In this document: positions 27,051-36,082 of the stretch, piece after piece
How positions within the stretch are numbered: position 1 is the first letter of the stretch
Layout of the letters: each line of letters begins with the position of its first letter
From: Alphaproteobacteria bacterium
Lineage (GTDB): Bacteria; Pseudomonadota; Alphaproteobacteria; UBA6615
Assembly (NCBI GenBank): GCA_021774575.1
Contig: JAJFIX010000031.1
Span: forward strand, 216,264-280,263
DNA length: 64,000 bases
Direction: 5' to 3'
Notes under the pieces: generated by a model
What the model was told of the DNA's origin: nothing
Seen by the model: the letters and a program-made list of their open reading frames with translations, nothing else
Databases searched by the model: none
Position numbers and translations under genes: made by a program

Positions 27051-28298
27051 TTAGTTGCGACTGGCGCTTTGCTCGCTTTCGAAAAATCTGTCGATTGAGC
27101 GAAAAAACGACTCCGCAATTTGGTCGCGATAACTACGATCCATCAGCAATCGGGCCTCAGCCCGATTGGTAAGATAGCCCAGTTCCAAAAGAACCGACGG
27201 TACATCCGGTGCCTTCAAAACAGCAAATCCAGCCGACCGCCAAGGCCGATTTAGCATCGTCACATCGCGGCTGAATTCGGTGACAACCGCGTCACGGGCG
27301 AATGCGACCGACAATTCATTGGTCCTGGTTCGCGCAAAATCTATGAGTATCCCAGCAACATCGTCACCATAAACGTCCAAATCGAGCCCACCGATGATAT
27401 CGGCTTTGTTCTCTTGTTGGGCCAATTCTTCGGTTTGCTCGTCAGATGCACGTTCGGAAAGTGTGTAAACGGAAAACCCTCTGGTATCGGAATCTGGATG
27501 GGAATTCGTGTGCAACGAGACAAAAAGATCGCCCTGCGCCTGTTGCGCTGCCCGAACACGGTCGCGTAGCGGGAGGAAAATATCCCGGTCCCTGGTCATC
27601 ACAACGTCATAACGGCCCGATGCGGTCAACCGATCGCGCAGAATGCGGGCAAATGCCAAGACGATATCTTTCTCGTGAGTCCCCGCATAACTTGTCGCGC
27701 CTGGGTCAACGCCCCCATGACCCGCATCAATCACAATTACCGGCCGAGATCGCAATGGCCTGATAATAGGCCCGGCATCGGGCCGTGCATCAGGTAAGAT
27801 CGCTGAATCTGCAACTTCGGGAGATGCCGCCCTATCGCGCGACGAGACCGCCGCTAAAAATTTTTCCCGATCTGTCGATTCTAGATCGATCACCAATCGC
27901 CACGGCAAGCCGTCTTCCGCTGGCAAGGCAAAATGTCCTGCGACTCTAGCTGGCCCCTTAAGATCAAGCACAACACGGCTGGTGCCAGGGCGGAACAAGC
28001 CGTAGCGGATCGTCTCTATCACCCCTGCACTGGCGTTCGTTTTGTCCGAAATCATATCAAACTCGACCGTCGGCAGATCGATGACAATGCGATAAGGATC
28101 GGTCATCTCAAATATTTCAGGCCGGGCCTCACCCGACACGTCGAGGACGACGCGCGTACTGTCGGGATGCAGGCCGAGCCGAATATCACTGACAAAAAGC
28201 GGTGCGGCGTCGCCAGGCGAAATACTCATCCCCCCGACCATGACCGCCACAGCCAAGCCAGCATAAAAGCTAGAGTGGGGTATGTGCGCCAAACGCAT
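27051..28298 (-). CDS. amiC: N-acetylmuramoyl-L-alanine amidase with AMIN domain
   Basis: About 415 residues. A signal peptide (MRLAHIPHSSFYAGLAVAV, cleavage near GDAAP) exports it. An AMIN domain follows (DIRLGLHPDSTRVVLDVSG), which targets AmiC-type enzymes to the septum. The amidase_3 catalytic domain has zinc-ligand motifs IDAGHGGVDPGA and VSLHTNSHPD, with ALELGYLTN-like LLELGYLTN near the end. It splits the amide between MurNAc and the stem peptide at cell separation. The start is uncertain: ATG 28298 gives a standard signal peptide, while ATG 28352 gives an 18-residue longer N-terminus. Confidence 0.9.
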   Translation of the reverse strand: MRLAHIPHSSFYAGLAVAVMVGGMSISPGDAAPLFVSDIRLGLHPDSTRVVLDVSGEARPEIFEMTDPYRIVIDLPTVEFDMISDKTNASAGVIETIRYGLFRPGTSRVVLDLKGPARVAGHFALPAEDGLPWRLVIDLESTDREKFLAAVSSRDRAASPEVADSAILPDARPDAGPIIRPLRSRPVIVIDAGHGGVDPGATSYAGTHEKDIVLAFARILRDRLTASGRYDVVMTRDRDIFLPLRDRVRAAQQAQGDLFVSLHTNSHPDSDTRGFSVYTLSERASDEQTEELAQQENKADIIGGLDLDVYGDDVAGILIDFARTRTNELSVAFARDAVVTEFSRDVTMLNRPWRSAGFAVLKAPDVPSVLLELGYLTNRAEARLLMDRSYRDQIAESFFRSIDRFFESEQSASRN

Positions 28299-28406
28299 AA
28301 ACCCGCGGGCCAAGCCTGACGGTAAATTAGAACCAAAAAATAAGTTAAACATCGTACAAATTGCCGTCCATTTTGAAGCCAGGATCCAGGTGCCGGACAA
28401 CACCAA

Positions 28407-29144
28407 TGTTTTTAATGCCAGACCCTTCTATATGTGTTTTGCAAGCTGCGTCGCAACCTATTCCCATCAACCCATTGTAAGCACACGTATTTGAATACCG
28501 GATGAATGAGGGCGAGAAGCTGATTGAAAATGGCGGTTGGGTAACGACGCAATTCTAAATTCATCGAATTCGGTCGTTAAACACGTTGTGAATGGGTTCA
28601 AGGGTCGCTATGTTATGATCGCAGACCTTCGCGAATCATGCCAATTAGCTATAAAGTCTTAAAGCGGAGGGGCCCTGGGGGCCTTAAGATTCGACCGAGA
28701 ATTTGGATTTGCATTTATGGCACTCCCGACTTGAATGGGAACGCCTTTTGCGGGCCGTTTCGTTAAATTGAGCCCTTGAATTGAAAACTGGGCTCTCGCT
28801 TTACATATTTTATGTGGGCGGCACGCGGCAAATCTGGACCTTGATCGGGTACCCCCCCCCTGAACAGGCTCGTCCGTCGATACAGGATCCTTCGTTATCG
28901 GATTCTAATTTTTACTAGATGGTTTGCAATTGAGTTTTGGAAACATAAGGGATCGTTCTCGGCTGAAACGCTGAGTGAATGTTGCTAGTTGCTTCCCGTC
29001 CTGGAGGCCCAACTCGGGCGCCGTTTGACGGAAAAGCCGCGATATTCATGATCCCGCAGAGACGGGCCGCCTAACCTTGGCCTCGCGGATTGATGGCCTA
29101 TTGCGCCACCGCAAGGGAGGGGGAGTCGGTTCGCGGAGATTAAA
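28407..29144 (+). promoter_or_regulatory. Long rne upstream region and leader
   Basis: A gene-free stretch of about 740 bases before rne. A candidate sigma-70 promoter lies at 28781-28809. Before it are inverted repeats (TCTTAA/TTAAGA around a GGCCC/GGGCC core near 28655-28690, and GAGCCC 28770-28775 with GGGCTC 28790-28795). A run of nine C lies at 28852-28860. The ribosome site GGAG (29135-29138) precedes ATG 29145 by six bases. RNase E genes in other bacteria have long leaders used for autoregulation; that this one works so is inference. Confidence 0.6.
28781..28809 (+). promoter_or_regulatory. Candidate sigma-70 promoter of rne
   Basis: TTGAAA at 28781-28786 and CATATT at 28804-28809 with a 17-base spacer. 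It would start the rne transcript near 28816 and give a leader of about 330 bases. Confidence 0.45.
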
Positions 29145-31724
29145 ATGACGAAGAGAATGCTTATTGATGCAGCGCATGCCGAAGAAACCCGCGTTGTTGT
29201 CGCCGATGAAAAGCGGCTGATTGATTACGATCACGAAAGCAGCACCAAGAAACAAATCAAAAGTAATTTTTATCTGGCCAAAGTAACCCGGGTCGAGCCC
29301 TCGCTGCAGGCGGCCTTTGTGGATTTTGGCGGCAACAGGCACGGCTTCCTGTCGTTCAGCGAAATCCACCCGGATTATTATAAAATACCGGTCGAAGACC
29401 GCGAGGCGCTACTCGAGGAAAGCAAACCTGAGCCAGAAGGCGATGATGGCGACGAAGTCGAAAGCCAGGCCGAAGGCGAAACTTTCGAAGAGCTGGGCGG
29501 CGATGAGAGCGACGATATTGAGCGCGCCGGAGAAGCCCAACGCCGACGCGTTCGTTCGGCGACACGCCAATATAAAATCCAAGAAGTCATAAAACGCCGG
29601 CAAATTCTGCTAGTGCAGGTGGTCAAGGAGGAACGCGGCAACAAGGGAGCAGCGCTCACTACCTATCTGTCCCTTGCCGGCCGCTACTGCGTCTTGATGC
29701 CCAACACCGCGCGTGGTGGCGGAATATCGAGAAAAATAACGGCACCACAGCACCGCAAACGCCTGCGCACCATTCTACAGGACTTAGAGGTCCCGACCGG
29801 AATGGGCGTCATTTTGCGCACTGCCGGGGTTGAGCGCAGCAAGGCCGAGATCAAGCGGGATTATGAATATTTACGACGCCAGTGGGATGAAATTCGGGAT
29901 CGCACCCTGGAATCGACGGCCCCGGCCCTGATCCACGAAGAAGGTAATGTCATCAAAAGAGCTTTACGCGATCTCTATGCTCGTGAGATTGAAGAAATCT
30001 TAATTGATGGCGATGAGGCCTATAAAACAGCCCGAAACTTCATGAAAATGATGGTTCCTTCGCACGTAAAGCGTATTCAGAAATATACCGACACCCAAAT
30101 ACCCATGTTCCATCGCTATGGGATCGAGGCGCAGCTAGATAGTATCTATGAGCTGAACGTCCACCTGCCGTCAGGCGGCTATATTGTCCTAAATTCGACA
30201 GAAGCCTTGGTCGCCATTGATGTCAACTCAGGCCGTGCCACACGCCAACGCAATATTGAGCAAACTGCCCTCCATACAAACCTGGAAGCGGCGGAAGAAG
30301 TCGCCCGCCAACTTCGTTTGCGCGATTTGGCCGGACTGGTTGTCATTGATTTCATCGACATGGAAGAGCAACGGAACAATAACGCGGTCGAGCGGCGGCT
30401 TAAAGAATCGATGCGGGTTGACCGGGCGCGTATTCAGGTCGGCCGGATTTCCCATTTCGGGTTAATGGAATTATCGCGCCAACGACTTCGCCCAAGCCTC
30501 TTGGAGGCCAGCAGCCGAACTTGCGATATCTGCGGCGGCGCCGGCGTGGTGCGTTCGACAGAATCGACATCACTCAAAGTGCTCAGGGCAATTGAAGAAG
30601 AAGGCATCCAAAAACGCACCCAGGAAATCAAGGTTTCCTTGCCAACATCTGTCGCGCTCTATGTGCTCAACGAAAAACGCAAATCTCTTTCCGATATTGA
30701 GCTACGACATGACCTCAGCGTTTCGATTACCGCGGATAATACATTAATCACACCCGATTTCCGGATCGAACGTGTTGGCGGCCAAAATACGGGCGAAGCC
30801 GACAGTAAAGAAACGCGGGAGCGTAGCGGTGGGCGCAGAAATAATGAACGACGCGGCCCGGCGCGCCCTGACCGAATTACCGGAGAGGGTGAACAAGCCA
30901 ATAACGAGAATGGCGAAGATCGCGGCCGTCGCCGTCGCCGTCCGCGCCGTCGGCGAGACGAAGAGGCGAGAAACCCCGAGACCACAGAAATAGCGGTTTC
31001 GACAACCTCTCCGACCGACGAAACTGCGCGTGCAACGGAGCAAGTGGCGGACGGGCAAAATGAACCGAGCAATGCCGACACAACCAGAAATGCAGACGGC
31101 CGCCGTCGTCGGCGCCGCGGTCGTGGTGGGCGTCGGGGACAGTCCGCAGCATCCCCGGATACCGGCAGGACTGAGACCTCCGAAATAACACAGCCCGAAA
31201 TACAAGAGGGCGTTACCCAGGTAGCAGCAGCCGAAGTCACACCGGAAGACAAACGTGAAGACGCGAGTAGTGACGCCCCTGCCCGGCCGCCCCGTAGCCG
31301 ATCCCGGCGTGGCACCAGAAGCCGAAGCAACGGGAGTACAGCCAGCCCGACTGAAGAGAATGCGAGCACAATTGATGCCGTGCAAGCAACGGAAGTGCAA
31401 AGCGCAGCAGATGATACCGAGGCAAAAGCGGCTGAAACCGCACCAAGCCCAGCCAAAGCTAGGCGCCGCACGAGCACTGGACGAGGCAGAGGCCGCCGTC
31501 CTGCTGCGGCTAAGGCTGAACAAGAAACTGAAGATGCGGCGCCAGGAGAAGTTTCTGCCCCGGTAAACGACAATTCGGGCTCGGAGACCTCTGCCAAACC
31601 GAAAGCAAGCGAAAGCAAGCCTGAGGCACCGATCGCCGAAAGTGACGCGCCTGTCGGTGGCGGCGCTGTGCCGGCGACGAAGCGTTCGTCACGCAAGGGC
31701 TGGTGGAATAGGGTTACCGGGTAA
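29145..31724 (+). CDS. rne: Ribonuclease E
   Basis: An 859-residue RNase E, the core endonuclease of the RNA degradosome. An N-terminal S1 domain (from about residue 35, FYLAKVTRVEPSLQAAFVDF) has the acidic insertion usual in alphaproteobacteria. The catalytic DNase I-like part has VAIDVNSGRATRQRN at about residue 357 and VVIDFIDME at about residue 403. The zinc-link is CDICGGAG near residue 460. From about residue 545 the protein is low-complexity, with Arg-rich patches (RRRRRPRRRRDEE) and Ala/Glu/Thr-rich stretches, the expected scaffold and RNA-binding tail. It is transcribed away from amiC. Confidence 0.96.
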   Translation: MTKRMLIDAAHAEETRVVVADEKRLIDYDHESSTKKQIKSNFYLAKVTRVEPSLQAAFVDFGGNRHGFLSFSEIHPDYYKIPVEDREALLEESKPEPEGDDGDEVESQAEGETFEELGGDESDDIERAGEAQRRRVRSATRQYKIQEVIKRRQILLVQVVKEERGNKGAALTTYLSLAGRYCVLMPNTARGGGISRKITAPQHRKRLRTILQDLEVPTGMGVILRTAGVERSKAEIKRDYEYLRRQWDEIRDRTLESTAPALIHEEGNVIKRALRDLYAREIEEILIDGDEAYKTARNFMKMMVPSHVKRIQKYTDTQIPMFHRYGIEAQLDSIYELNVHLPSGGYIVLNSTEALVAIDVNSGRATRQRNIEQTALHTNLEAAEEVARQLRLRDLAGLVVIDFIDMEEQRNNNAVERRLKESMRVDRARIQVGRISHFGLMELSRQRLRPSLLEASSRTCDICGGAGVVRSTESTSLKVLRAIEEEGIQKRTQEIKVSLPTSVALYVLNEKRKSLSDIELRHDLSVSITADNTLITPDFRIERVGGQNTGEADSKETRERSGGRRNNERRGPARPDRITGEGEQANNENGEDRGRRRRRPRRRRDEEARNPETTEIAVSTTSPTDETARATEQVADGQNEPSNADTTRNADGRRRRRRGRGGRRGQSAASPDTGRTETSEITQPEIQEGVTQVAAAEVTPEDKREDASSDAPARPPRSRSRRGTRSRSNGSTASPTEENASTIDAVQATEVQSAADDTEAKAAETAPSPAKARRRTSTGRGRGRRPAAAKAEQETEDAAPGEVSAPVNDNSGSETSAKPKASESKPEAPIAESDAPVGGGAVPATKRSSRKGWWNRVTG

Positions 31725-31739
31725 TTTATGATGCCGCGA

Positions 31740-31761
31740 GGCGGCCCTCAGCCGGGCCGCC
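31740..31761. terminator. GC-rich hairpin between converging genes
   Basis: A perfect eight-base-pair stem, GGCGGCCC at 31740-31747 with GGGCCGCC at 31754-31761 and a six-base loop, lies between rne and the converging aminotransferase gene and covers the latter's last codons. No T run follows on either strand, so intrinsic termination is doubtful. Confidence 0.35.
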
Positions 31762-32908
31762 GCCGCTCGTGCCAACCAACCAGCCTCTCAACAGCCTTTT
31801 GCGTGTCTTCGTTGGACCCGGAAAAGCAAAACCGGACAAAACGATTGCCGCGGAACGGATCGAAATCGATGCCCGGTGTCGCCGCCACACCGGCTTCACG
31901 CAGCATTAAGTGGCAAAATTGCGTGCTGTCATTTGTTAAGTTCCCAACGTCGGCATAAATATAAAAAGCGCCATCTACCGGCGCGATTTTGTCGAACCCC
32001 GCTGCGGGCAGACCGTCGAGCAAAACCTGCCGGTTGCGGGCATAGGCGGCAACATTCTCACGCAGTTCCTCATGGCAATCGAACGCCGCCATCGCAGCGA
32101 TCTGCGACAAGGTTGGCGTCGAGATAAAGAGATTTTGTAATAAACGTTCAACCGAGCGGACTAAGTCTTGTGGCACAACAAGCCACCCGATCCGCCATCC
32201 CGTCATAGAGAAATATTTGGAAAAACTATTTACGACGATTGCCTGCTCGAAATTTGCCGCTGTAACCGGCGCCGCCTCATAGCTTATGCCATGGTAAATC
32301 TCGTCGGAAATCATACGAATACCGGTATTTTCACAATGGCGGTACAGAGCCTCTAACCCATCTCCATCCAACACGGTTCCCGCCGGATTGCTTGGGGAGG
32401 TTACGATTAATCCATCAATATGGCCCTCAATTTTCGCTGCCAATTCGCTAGTCAGCTGAAATCGATCTTTAACGGTGCTCAAGACAGAAACAGTCTCAAC
32501 ACCCAATGCCGCCAACATATTTCGATAGGCCGGATATCCGGGCGCGGCCATCGCCACCCGGTCGCCATGGTCGAATACGGCGAGTGTGGCGATCAGAAAC
32601 CCTGCCGAAGACCCTGTTGTTACGACAATTCTTTCTGCTCCAACATCAACACCGTAAGAGTCGCGATAATGATCGGCAATTCGTTGCCTAAGGTCGGGCA
32701 AGCCCAATGCGTCGCAATATCCGAGCCGATCCTCGTCTAGTCCGCGCTTTGCCGCCTCAATGACCCCACGAGGCGCCGATGTACTTGGCTGCCCCACCTC
32801 CATATGAACGATGTTTTCGCCCACTGCCTCGCGATCGCCGGCAGCGCGCATCATATCCATAACAATGAAGGGATCGACGGCTCCCCTGGCCGAATGTTTT
32901 ATCGCCAT
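31748..32908 (-). CDS. Class I/II aminotransferase
   Basis: A 386-residue fold-type I PLP aminotransferase. The PLP lysine is in NSFSKYFSMTGWRIGW, with TTGSSAGFLIA and TSPSNPAGTVLDGD as further signatures, and the substrate-carboxylate Arg in NRFVRFCFSG near the C-terminus. The amino donor and acceptor cannot be read. A strong GGGGGAGAG precedes the ATG. It starts 20 bases after the stop of the GGT-like lipoprotein gene on the same strand, so the two probably form an operon. Confidence 0.88.
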   Translation of the reverse strand: MAIKHSARGAVDPFIVMDMMRAAGDREAVGENIVHMEVGQPSTSAPRGVIEAAKRGLDEDRLGYCDALGLPDLRQRIADHYRDSYGVDVGAERIVVTTGSSAGFLIATLAVFDHGDRVAMAAPGYPAYRNMLAALGVETVSVLSTVKDRFQLTSELAAKIEGHIDGLIVTSPSNPAGTVLDGDGLEALYRHCENTGIRMISDEIYHGISYEAAPVTAANFEQAIVVNSFSKYFSMTGWRIGWLVVPQDLVRSVERLLQNLFISTPTLSQIAAMAAFDCHEELRENVAAYARNRQVLLDGLPAAGFDKIAPVDGAFYIYADVGNLTNDSTQFCHLMLREAGVAATPGIDFDPFRGNRFVRFCFSGSNEDTQKAVERLVGWHERRRPG

Positions 32909-32928
32909 TGCAACTCTCCCCCGGAGAT

Positions 32929-34641
32929 CTAACGGCTCGCAACCGGGGCGGCGACACCGCTTACCCTAGGGTCAGCTTGGGCCGAACAGACAGGCGATCG
33001 AGGCAATCCTCCAGGGCAATGCACGGCCGAAACAGATCCAATAGTTGCGCTGCCGATCAATCGATGGCCACGATTTCCCAAACCGTCTATCAACGACCGC
33101 GCCAAACCGTTTTCGTAGAGCAAGATATCTTCGCGCCCGTAGGCCGCTTGCACCCGCGGCGTGGCAATTGCATCAACGAGGGTCTTGTTATCGTGCAGCA
33201 CCAGCGCTGTGACTTGAGCCAGCGCACTAACACCACCCAATCCGCCACCCGAGGCGGCCGCATAAAAAACCAAATTATTTACTTTATTGACCAGCATCGC
33301 GACGCCGGTCGGCGTTGCCAGGGCGCCCGGATCAGCCATTGGCGCTCCCAATATAACGCCGGTTCCAGGTACAATCTTGCCGATACCGAAGGGCGCGTTC
33401 ATCGAAAAGCTACAGGCCACGCTCGACCCGAACCGATCCACCGCAACCAGGCCAGCCGAATCATGAACCAAATCAAGCGCCGTGCGGGTTAGATTTGGAC
33501 CGGGGGGTATATGGCGTTGCGCATCATAACGTCCCGCCATCGCTTGCAGAATAACGGGTCCGATCAGATCATTTTGGGTCGTCGATGCAGTAAGGTTCAG
33601 CACCCAATCTTGCAGACCGGCCATCGCCAGCAGCTGCGCCTCGGCAAACATGTGGGTTTTGCTTTGGGCGTCAGAACGAATGTAGCGATCTTGGTCGGTA
33701 AAAAACGCCATTTGGGCCGCGGCCAATGCGCTTCCGTCACCTGGTGGTGGCGCAAAATTGAGTACATGCGATCCAAATTCGAGGCTGATTGGCGCCAGAA
33801 ATTCGGGCGCATAATTATCCATATCGTCAAACGCCATGACGACACCGGTGGAATTGACCGCACTGACGAACTCGCGGGCAAAATCACCGTCATATAATAG
33901 GATCGGGTCTTGGGCCGTTAACCGCCCCAAAAAATCAGCCAATTCGGGCTGGACCAAGACATCTCCTTCGCCAAGCAGGAAGCCACCCCGCCCGAAAGTA
34001 CGAGCAAAATCGGGACTGTTACGCACCTGAACCGGCGCCGATGCCAATTGGTCGGCTAAGGCGCGCGATATCGTATGCCCGTCGCGCGCCAGCTCGATTG
34101 CCGGCGCGATTAACTGTTCCCAGCGTTTGCGACCATAGCGCGCATGCAAAGCGGCCATGCCCCTGGGGTTACCCGGAACCATAGCAATATCGCGACCAGG
34201 AAAGCGCCCCGCGCCCTGCGCGAGTTGGTTCAGATAGTTGAACGGCACAAAAATGAGTGCGTCGTCGCGCCCATCGGCGACGTTATGAATTAGACAATTC
34301 CCGCCGCCCCCAAGTCCGGCCGACCCAGGCAAGGTCACCGCCATCGCAAAATAGGCTGCGATGGCCGCATCGGCGGCATTTCCACCGAGCGATAGCACAT
34401 TACGCCCGATTACCGCCGCCCGCGGCTCATCGGCAACGACCACACCGGCGAAATTTGCAATCACGCCGGGGCCGACATCGGCCAACACCACCTCTCTTTG
34501 GCCCCGAGGTTGCCCATTTCCAAAAATCGACTGGGTTGCCGAGCCCAAAATCGAAGAATTTTCGCTGCAACCGGTAATTACCAGCGCCAGAGTAAGGGCT
34601 GCCAACCCGCTCGTCGATCCAAATTTCATTCGCCGTCTCAT
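32929..34641 (-). CDS. Divergent gamma-glutamyltranspeptidase-like lipoprotein
   Basis: About 570 residues. The signal peptide ends in a lipobox VITGC, so the mature protein would be lipid-anchored. The body follows the GGT (Ntn-hydrolase) family: GRNVLSLGGNAADAAIAAYFAM, SAGLGGGGNCLIHN, the FGIGKIVPGTGVILG region and a GGGLGG loop. Two key positions differ. The DFRE motif reads IFVPF, so the substrate-carboxylate Arg is replaced by Val (codon 34246-34248). The TTHxSVVD nucleophile motif reads SAGLVAVD, so the autoprocessing Thr aligns with Ser (codon 33457-33459). Substrate and activity are therefore uncertain. ATG 34641 or 34629 are the likely starts. Confidence 0.8.
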   Translation of the reverse strand: MRRRMKFGSTSGLAALTLALVITGCSENSSILGSATQSIFGNGQPRGQREVVLADVGPGVIANFAGVVVADEPRAAVIGRNVLSLGGNAADAAIAAYFAMAVTLPGSAGLGGGGNCLIHNVADGRDDALIFVPFNYLNQLAQGAGRFPGRDIAMVPGNPRGMAALHARYGRKRWEQLIAPAIELARDGHTISRALADQLASAPVQVRNSPDFARTFGRGGFLLGEGDVLVQPELADFLGRLTAQDPILLYDGDFAREFVSAVNSTGVVMAFDDMDNYAPEFLAPISLEFGSHVLNFAPPPGDGSALAAAQMAFFTDQDRYIRSDAQSKTHMFAEAQLLAMAGLQDWVLNLTASTTQNDLIGPVILQAMAGRYDAQRHIPPGPNLTRTALDLVHDSAGLVAVDRFGSSVACSFSMNAPFGIGKIVPGTGVILGAPMADPGALATPTGVAMLVNKVNNLVFYAAASGGGLGGVSALAQVTALVLHDNKTLVDAIATPRVQAAYGREDILLYENGLARSLIDGLGNRGHRLIGSATIGSVSAVHCPGGLPRSPVCSAQADPRVSGVAAPVASR

Positions 34642-34726
34642 GCTTTGCCGTCCGATACGTTGACGCCCGATAGTCGAGGCCCTACTTTTAGGTCTGGAGT
34701 CCCATTGTATAAAGGTACTGAAAAAC
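34642..34726. promoter_or_regulatory. Divergent promoter region
   Basis: An 85-base gap between the starts of the GGT-like and M48 protease genes must carry promoters for both. TTGTATAAA near 34707-34715 is a possible -10 region for the protease gene. No operator-like palindrome was seen. Confidence 0.35.
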
Positions 34727-36064
34727 GTGCGCATTTCTGGATTTGCCGCCATTCTGTTCGTCATATTCGCTGAAACCGTTTTGGCCACACCTGCGGCGGC
34801 TCAATCACGTAATATATCTCTGATTCGGGACGCCGAGATCGAATCTACGATCCGCAGCTTCGCATCTCCAGTTTTTAGCGCCGCCGGTCTTGATCAAAAC
34901 GCCATCCGCGTCCACCTTGTTGCCGACTCAACACTTAACGCCTTCGTTCTCGGCGGGCAACGAATCTTCATTAATACCGGATTATTGCAGCGCGCCGAAC
35001 ATCCTGGCCAGCTCATTGGCGTGATTGCGCACGAGGCCGGTCATGTTGCCGGCGGTCATTTGTCGCGCTTGCGATCAGAGCTGGGAAACGCAACGGTAAA
35101 GACGATTTTATCGACGGTTCTCGGCATCGCCGTCGGCATTGTATCCGAAAGCCCCGCCGCCGGAATTGCTGTCCAGTCGGGCGGCCTGCAATTAAGTCAG
35201 CGTGGGGTACTCTCTTTTACCAGAGCCATGGAAGCATCCGCCGATCAAGCCGCACTCCGCTACCTCGACCAAGCGGGCATTTCATCCGTCGGAATCAAGG
35301 AATTCCTGACAATTTTAGGCAATCAATCGAGCCGTAGGATTGGGGCCGACCCCTATCTTCAAACGCACCCCGAGCCTGAAGCACGGGTCGCAGCGATCGA
35401 GGTTCATCTTGGCTTTTCCCGCTACACCGATCAGCCAATCCCCCTTTCAATGCTCATCCGCCACGACCGCATGCGGGGCAAACTCGATGGCTATCTGCTA
35501 CCCTACGATATCGTAGCACGCCAATACCCCGACGGAGATCGCAGCATTGCCGGACGCTATGCACGTGCCGTTGCCTTTTTTCGCCGTGGCGACCTCGCCC
35601 CGTCTCTTGCTCTCATTGACGGTTTGAAAGCAGATTTTCCCAACGACCCATTTATCTATGAAATGGAGGGCGACGCTCTTTTTAATAATCAGCAAATATT
35701 GCGCTCCGTCGTTGCCTATGAAAAATCAGTAGAGCTCGCGCCCAACGAGCCATTGCTGCGCCTTGCCCTAGCCCGGGCGCAGCTGGAAACAGAGAATACC
35801 GGCCAAGCCAGGGCGGCCCGCGACAATTTGCTCGCCGCACTCGCCCGCGACCCCGATATGACCAATGCTTGGCGGCAGCTCAACATCGCCTATGGCAGGT
35901 TAGGAGATCAAGCAAATGCCGCCCTCGCCCACGCCGAATTCGGCTTTCGAATCGGCGACAGGAGTTTGGCCGAATTTCAGGCGGAAAAGGCGCTACGACT
36001 TTTGGATAGAGGATCACCAGGATGGCTCCGGGCCAAGGATTTACTGTCCCGGCCGACCCGCTAA
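34727..36064 (+). CDS. M48 family metalloprotease with TPR-like tail (BepA-like)
   Basis: A 445-residue exported zinc protease. A signal peptide (MRISGFAAILFVIFAETVL, cleavage after AAA-Q) leads into an M48 domain with the zinc motif HEAGH at about residue 103, inside GVIAHEAGHVAGGHLSRL, and the third ligand region EASADQAALRYLDQAG. Residues from about 270 on are helical repeats resembling TPRs (SLALIDGLKADFPNDPFIYEMEGD; RSVVAYEKSVELAPNEPLLRLALA). The layout is that of BepA, which handles outer-membrane protein assembly in the periplasm. The start codon is GTG. Confidence 0.9.
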   Translation: MRISGFAAILFVIFAETVLATPAAAQSRNISLIRDAEIESTIRSFASPVFSAAGLDQNAIRVHLVADSTLNAFVLGGQRIFINTGLLQRAEHPGQLIGVIAHEAGHVAGGHLSRLRSELGNATVKTILSTVLGIAVGIVSESPAAGIAVQSGGLQLSQRGVLSFTRAMEASADQAALRYLDQAGISSVGIKEFLTILGNQSSRRIGADPYLQTHPEPEARVAAIEVHLGFSRYTDQPIPLSMLIRHDRMRGKLDGYLLPYDIVARQYPDGDRSIAGRYARAVAFFRRGDLAPSLALIDGLKADFPNDPFIYEMEGDALFNNQQILRSVVAYEKSVELAPNEPLLRLALARAQLETENTGQARAARDNLLAALARDPDMTNAWRQLNIAYGRLGDQANAALAHAEFGFRIGDRSLAEFQAEKALRLLDRGSPGWLRAKDLLSRPTR

Positions 36065-36082
36065 TTACCCCCAACCCACAAC

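Noticed and set aside
30659-31696. 345-codon open frame antisense to the 3' part of rne
   Set aside because: It lies wholly opposite the low-complexity Arg/Ala/Glu-rich RNase E tail, and its Ser/Arg/Leu-rich translation is the mirror of that composition; no ribosome site or family.
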